Below, one piece after another: positions 5,610-6,994 of a DNA stretch of 6,994 nucleotides. The position numbers and the translations under genes are program-made. Location of the stretch: assembly GCA_034437615.1 (NCBI GenBank), contig DAOTTW010000460.1, forward strand, positions 1 through 6,994. The letters run 5' to 3'. Origin of the DNA: DAOTTW01 sp034437615 (lineage in GTDB: Bacteria > Chloroflexota > Anaerolineae > Aggregatilineales > Phototrophicaceae). A model generated the notes under the pieces. The model was not told the origin of the DNA. It saw only the letters and a program-made list of their open reading frames with translations, and did no database searches. The first letter of the stretch is position 1. Each line of letters opens with the position of its first letter.

Positions 5610-6737
5610 ATGGCAATTACCGAAGTTGACAATAAACGCTTTGCCGCATTATCCCAGGACGAGCGTCTGCGCTTGCTACAACCACCCAGCGGTCCCGTGC
5701 GCGTCGTGTTGGATAGCGACATGGCGAACGAGATTGACGACCAATTCGCCCTGACGTGGATGCTGCTTTCGCAGGATGTGTTAAAAATCGAGGGCATTTA
5801 CGCTGAGCCGTTCTCGTTTCAGTATCGGGCACAAGAACTGAAGCGTGCATTTCATCAGGCGCAGACAGACAATATGAGCGCGGCAGATCAGACGTTGATC
5901 GCCCGTTATGCAGGCCAGATCGAACGCCTACAGGCGCGAGGCGTTGACCCGCTTTCGATTGAACTCGTCGGCCCAGCAGAGGGTATGGAGCGTAGCTATC
6001 AAGAGATTTTCACGGTCTACGATAAGCTGGGGATGCAGGTTGGTGATCTGGCGTTTCGTGGTGCGCCACGTTATCTATCATCACTGGACGATCCGGTTGA
6101 CAGCCCTGCAGTACGCCATCTGATTGAGCGTGCCCTGGCACACGACAGCGACGACCCGTTATATGTCGTCGCAATCGGTTGCCCGACGAACGTTGCCTCG
6201 GCCCTGCTCATCGAGCCGGAAATTGCACGGCATATCGTCGTGACGTGGACCTCCGGCTATCCGACGACATGCAGCGCGGTGAATTATTCGTTTAATCTGG
6301 AACAAGACATGCTAGCCTCGCAAGTGTTATTCGCCAGTGGCGTAGCGCTGGTGTATCTGCCTGGGTTCCACATCGCGGCACAATTGCGCCTTTCGTTGCC
6401 GGAGGTCGAAAACTGGGTAAAAGGACAGGGTGCCATCGGTGACTATCTGCATCACCTGTTCACACACAACCCGCTCTTTCCGTTTCTGGGCCTGGGTCAC
6501 GGCTCTGAGGCGCTTTTTGGGCGCACCTGGGTCATCTGGGATTTAATCAACGTCGCGTGGTTGCTGAACCCGGCCTGGGTGCCGACGATATTGCTGCCAG
6601 CCGCGACATTGGGCGACGACAAACGCTGGCAGCAACCCGCGACGCCTTCACACCTGACACGCGAAGCCTACGGCGTAGATCGTGATGCCATCTTCCGCGA
6701 CTTCCTGAAAAAGCTGCAAAGGCATCATCTAACCTAG
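5610..6737 (+). CDS. Nucleoside-hydrolase-like (IUNH fold) protein, divergent
   Basis: IUNH-fold enzymes use a Ca2+ ion held by an N-terminal aspartate cluster to hydrolyse N-glycosidic bonds of nucleosides. This 375-residue protein has the cluster as D35-S-D37-MAN-EID43-D44-QFAL. It also has the CPTNVASAL segment (191-199) that corresponds to the family's G.LTN.A.AL with the Ca2+-binding Thr193. FNLEQD (228-233) corresponds to the N...D ribose-binding strand, and WDLINVAWLLNP (310-321) to the family's HDPLAVAYL.P with Asp311 retained. Two things are unusual. The histidine before that aspartate, catalytic in classical members, is Trp310. The protein is also about 50-60 residues longer than usual, mainly through a helical, Gln- and Ala-rich insertion at about 72-120. 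There is no signal peptide, so it is probably cytoplasmic. It could hydrolyse a nucleoside, or a non-nucleoside substrate. It is the last gene of the operon, 42 nt after the CoA-transferase, with SD GAAAGG at 5595-5600. Confidence 0.85.
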   Translation: MAITEVDNKRFAALSQDERLRLLQPPSGPVRVVLDSDMANEIDDQFALTWMLLSQDVLKIEGIYAEPFSFQYRAQELKRAFHQAQTDNMSAADQTLIARYAGQIERLQARGVDPLSIELVGPAEGMERSYQEIFTVYDKLGMQVGDLAFRGAPRYLSSLDDPVDSPAVRHLIERALAHDSDDPLYVVAIGCPTNVASALLIEPEIARHIVVTWTSGYPTTCSAVNYSFNLEQDMLASQVLFASGVALVYLPGFHIAAQLRLSLPEVENWVKGQGAIGDYLHHLFTHNPLFPFLGLGHGSEALFGRTWVIWDLINVAWLLNPAWVPTILLPAATLGDDKRWQQPATPSHLTREAYGVDRDAIFRDFLKKLQRHHLT

Positions 6738-6866
6738 TACAATAAGGCGGAAATGACCCCACAATGCGGCCAACACCGGCGCGAAAAAACGCACGACCAA
6801 GCTATTGTGTGCTGCCACCACGTTAATTGTCTTTCAGAGTAGGGTCCAGGCGCACTTTCCGCAGTT
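6738..6866. other. Non-coding gap between convergent genes
   Basis: These 129 nt lie between the operon stop and the stop of the minus-strand frame. I see no strong hairpin plus T-run that would act as an intrinsic terminator for either side; the A6 run at 6784-6789 has only weak GCG/CGC flanks. GCGGAAA (6747-6753) and TTTCCGC (6856-6862) are a 7-bp inverted repeat spanning most of the gap. This could be chance or the trace of an element end. The DNA is more AT-rich and less regular than the operon. Confidence 0.5.
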
Positions 6867-6994
6867 TTAAGTGGGTGCCACGTAGTATTTTTGAACGTGT
6901 GGCCCAAAATAGCCTAGGATCTGTCGGTGCAGATCATTTAGATTGAGGATGAGGCGCTGTTGCTTGCCTGCTAGCGAGATGTGCAAGACATCAA
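6867..6994 (-). CDS. C-terminal end of a convergent gene, partial, possibly transposase
   Basis: On the minus strand a frame enters from the right edge (first complete codon at 6992-6990) and runs 41 codons to a TAA at 6867-6869. It is too short to be found by a length cutoff and its start lies outside the window. The residues look like real protein: it begins DVLHISLAG, then has a basic/polar patch KQQR, a LILNLNDLHRQILGYFG core and ends VQKYYVAPT. The tail pattern (LxxLHRQIL..FGP.V..YY) recalls the C-termini of some DDE transposases of the IS4-like kind, but I cannot confirm the family from 41 residues. Its orientation against the operon and the AT-richer flank are consistent with a separate unit such as an insertion sequence. 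Other small conserved C-termini are possible. Confidence 0.5.
   Translation of the reverse strand, partial: DVLHISLAGKQQRLILNLNDLHRQILGYFGPHVQKYYVAPT

Noticed and set aside
6871..6891. Possible plus-strand terminator, GTGG-GTG-CCAC followed shortly by TTTTT.
   Set aside because: The stem is only 4 bp, the T run is not adjacent, and the sequence lies inside the minus-strand coding frame.
6918..6935. Perfect 6-bp inverted repeat GATCTG/CAGATC with a 6-nt loop.
   Set aside because: It lies within the minus-strand coding frame and is short enough to arise by chance; there is no T run or other supporting signal.

Overview
The window holds one compact plus-strand gene cluster of six genes. Four encode a complete binding-protein-dependent ABC importer: a secreted solute-binding protein, two permeases and an ATPase. 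Two encode enzymes: a class III (CaiB/BaiF) CoA-transferase and a divergent nucleoside-hydrolase-like (IUNH fold) protein. All are intact. Gaps are 83, 13, -4 (ATGA overlap), 3 and 42 nt, and each gene has a credible Shine-Dalgarno, so this reads as one operon running from about position 154 to 6737. No rRNA, tRNA or CRISPR array is visible.

Layout: 1-153 is a non-coding leader with a pentanucleotide tandem repeat of seven CATGA-type units (67-101), an AT-rich stretch that may be a -10 region, and the SD of the first gene. 154-1458 is the binding protein, which resembles the E. coli YnjB family. 1459-1541 is an intercistronic gap with a strong predicted hairpin followed at a distance by a T8 tract. 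1542-2420 and 2434-3303 are the two membrane subunits, and 3300-4367 is the ATPase. 4371-5567 is the CoA-transferase. 5568-5609 carries a small hairpin that would bury the SD of the last gene. 5610-6737 is the nucleoside-hydrolase-like gene. 6738-6866 is non-coding. From 6867 to the right edge a minus-strand frame is open and looks like the last 41 codons of a convergent gene, perhaps a transposase.

Working model (inference): the importer brings in a small organic solute, the IUNH-like enzyme may cleave an N-glycosidic or similar bond, and the CoA-transferase may activate a carboxylic acid product. The YnjBCD family has no settled substrate that I know of, so the enzymes downstream are the best available clue. 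No catabolic pathway can be named from the window alone.

Organism: a bacterium with moderately high GC coding DNA (by eye in the high 50s percent), regular SD use (GAAAGGA, GGAG, AAGGA) and more AT-rich flanks. The binding protein has a type I signal peptide with no lipobox cysteine. The general style would fit Chloroflexota (Anaerolineae-like), but that is a low-confidence impression; no phylogenetic marker is present.
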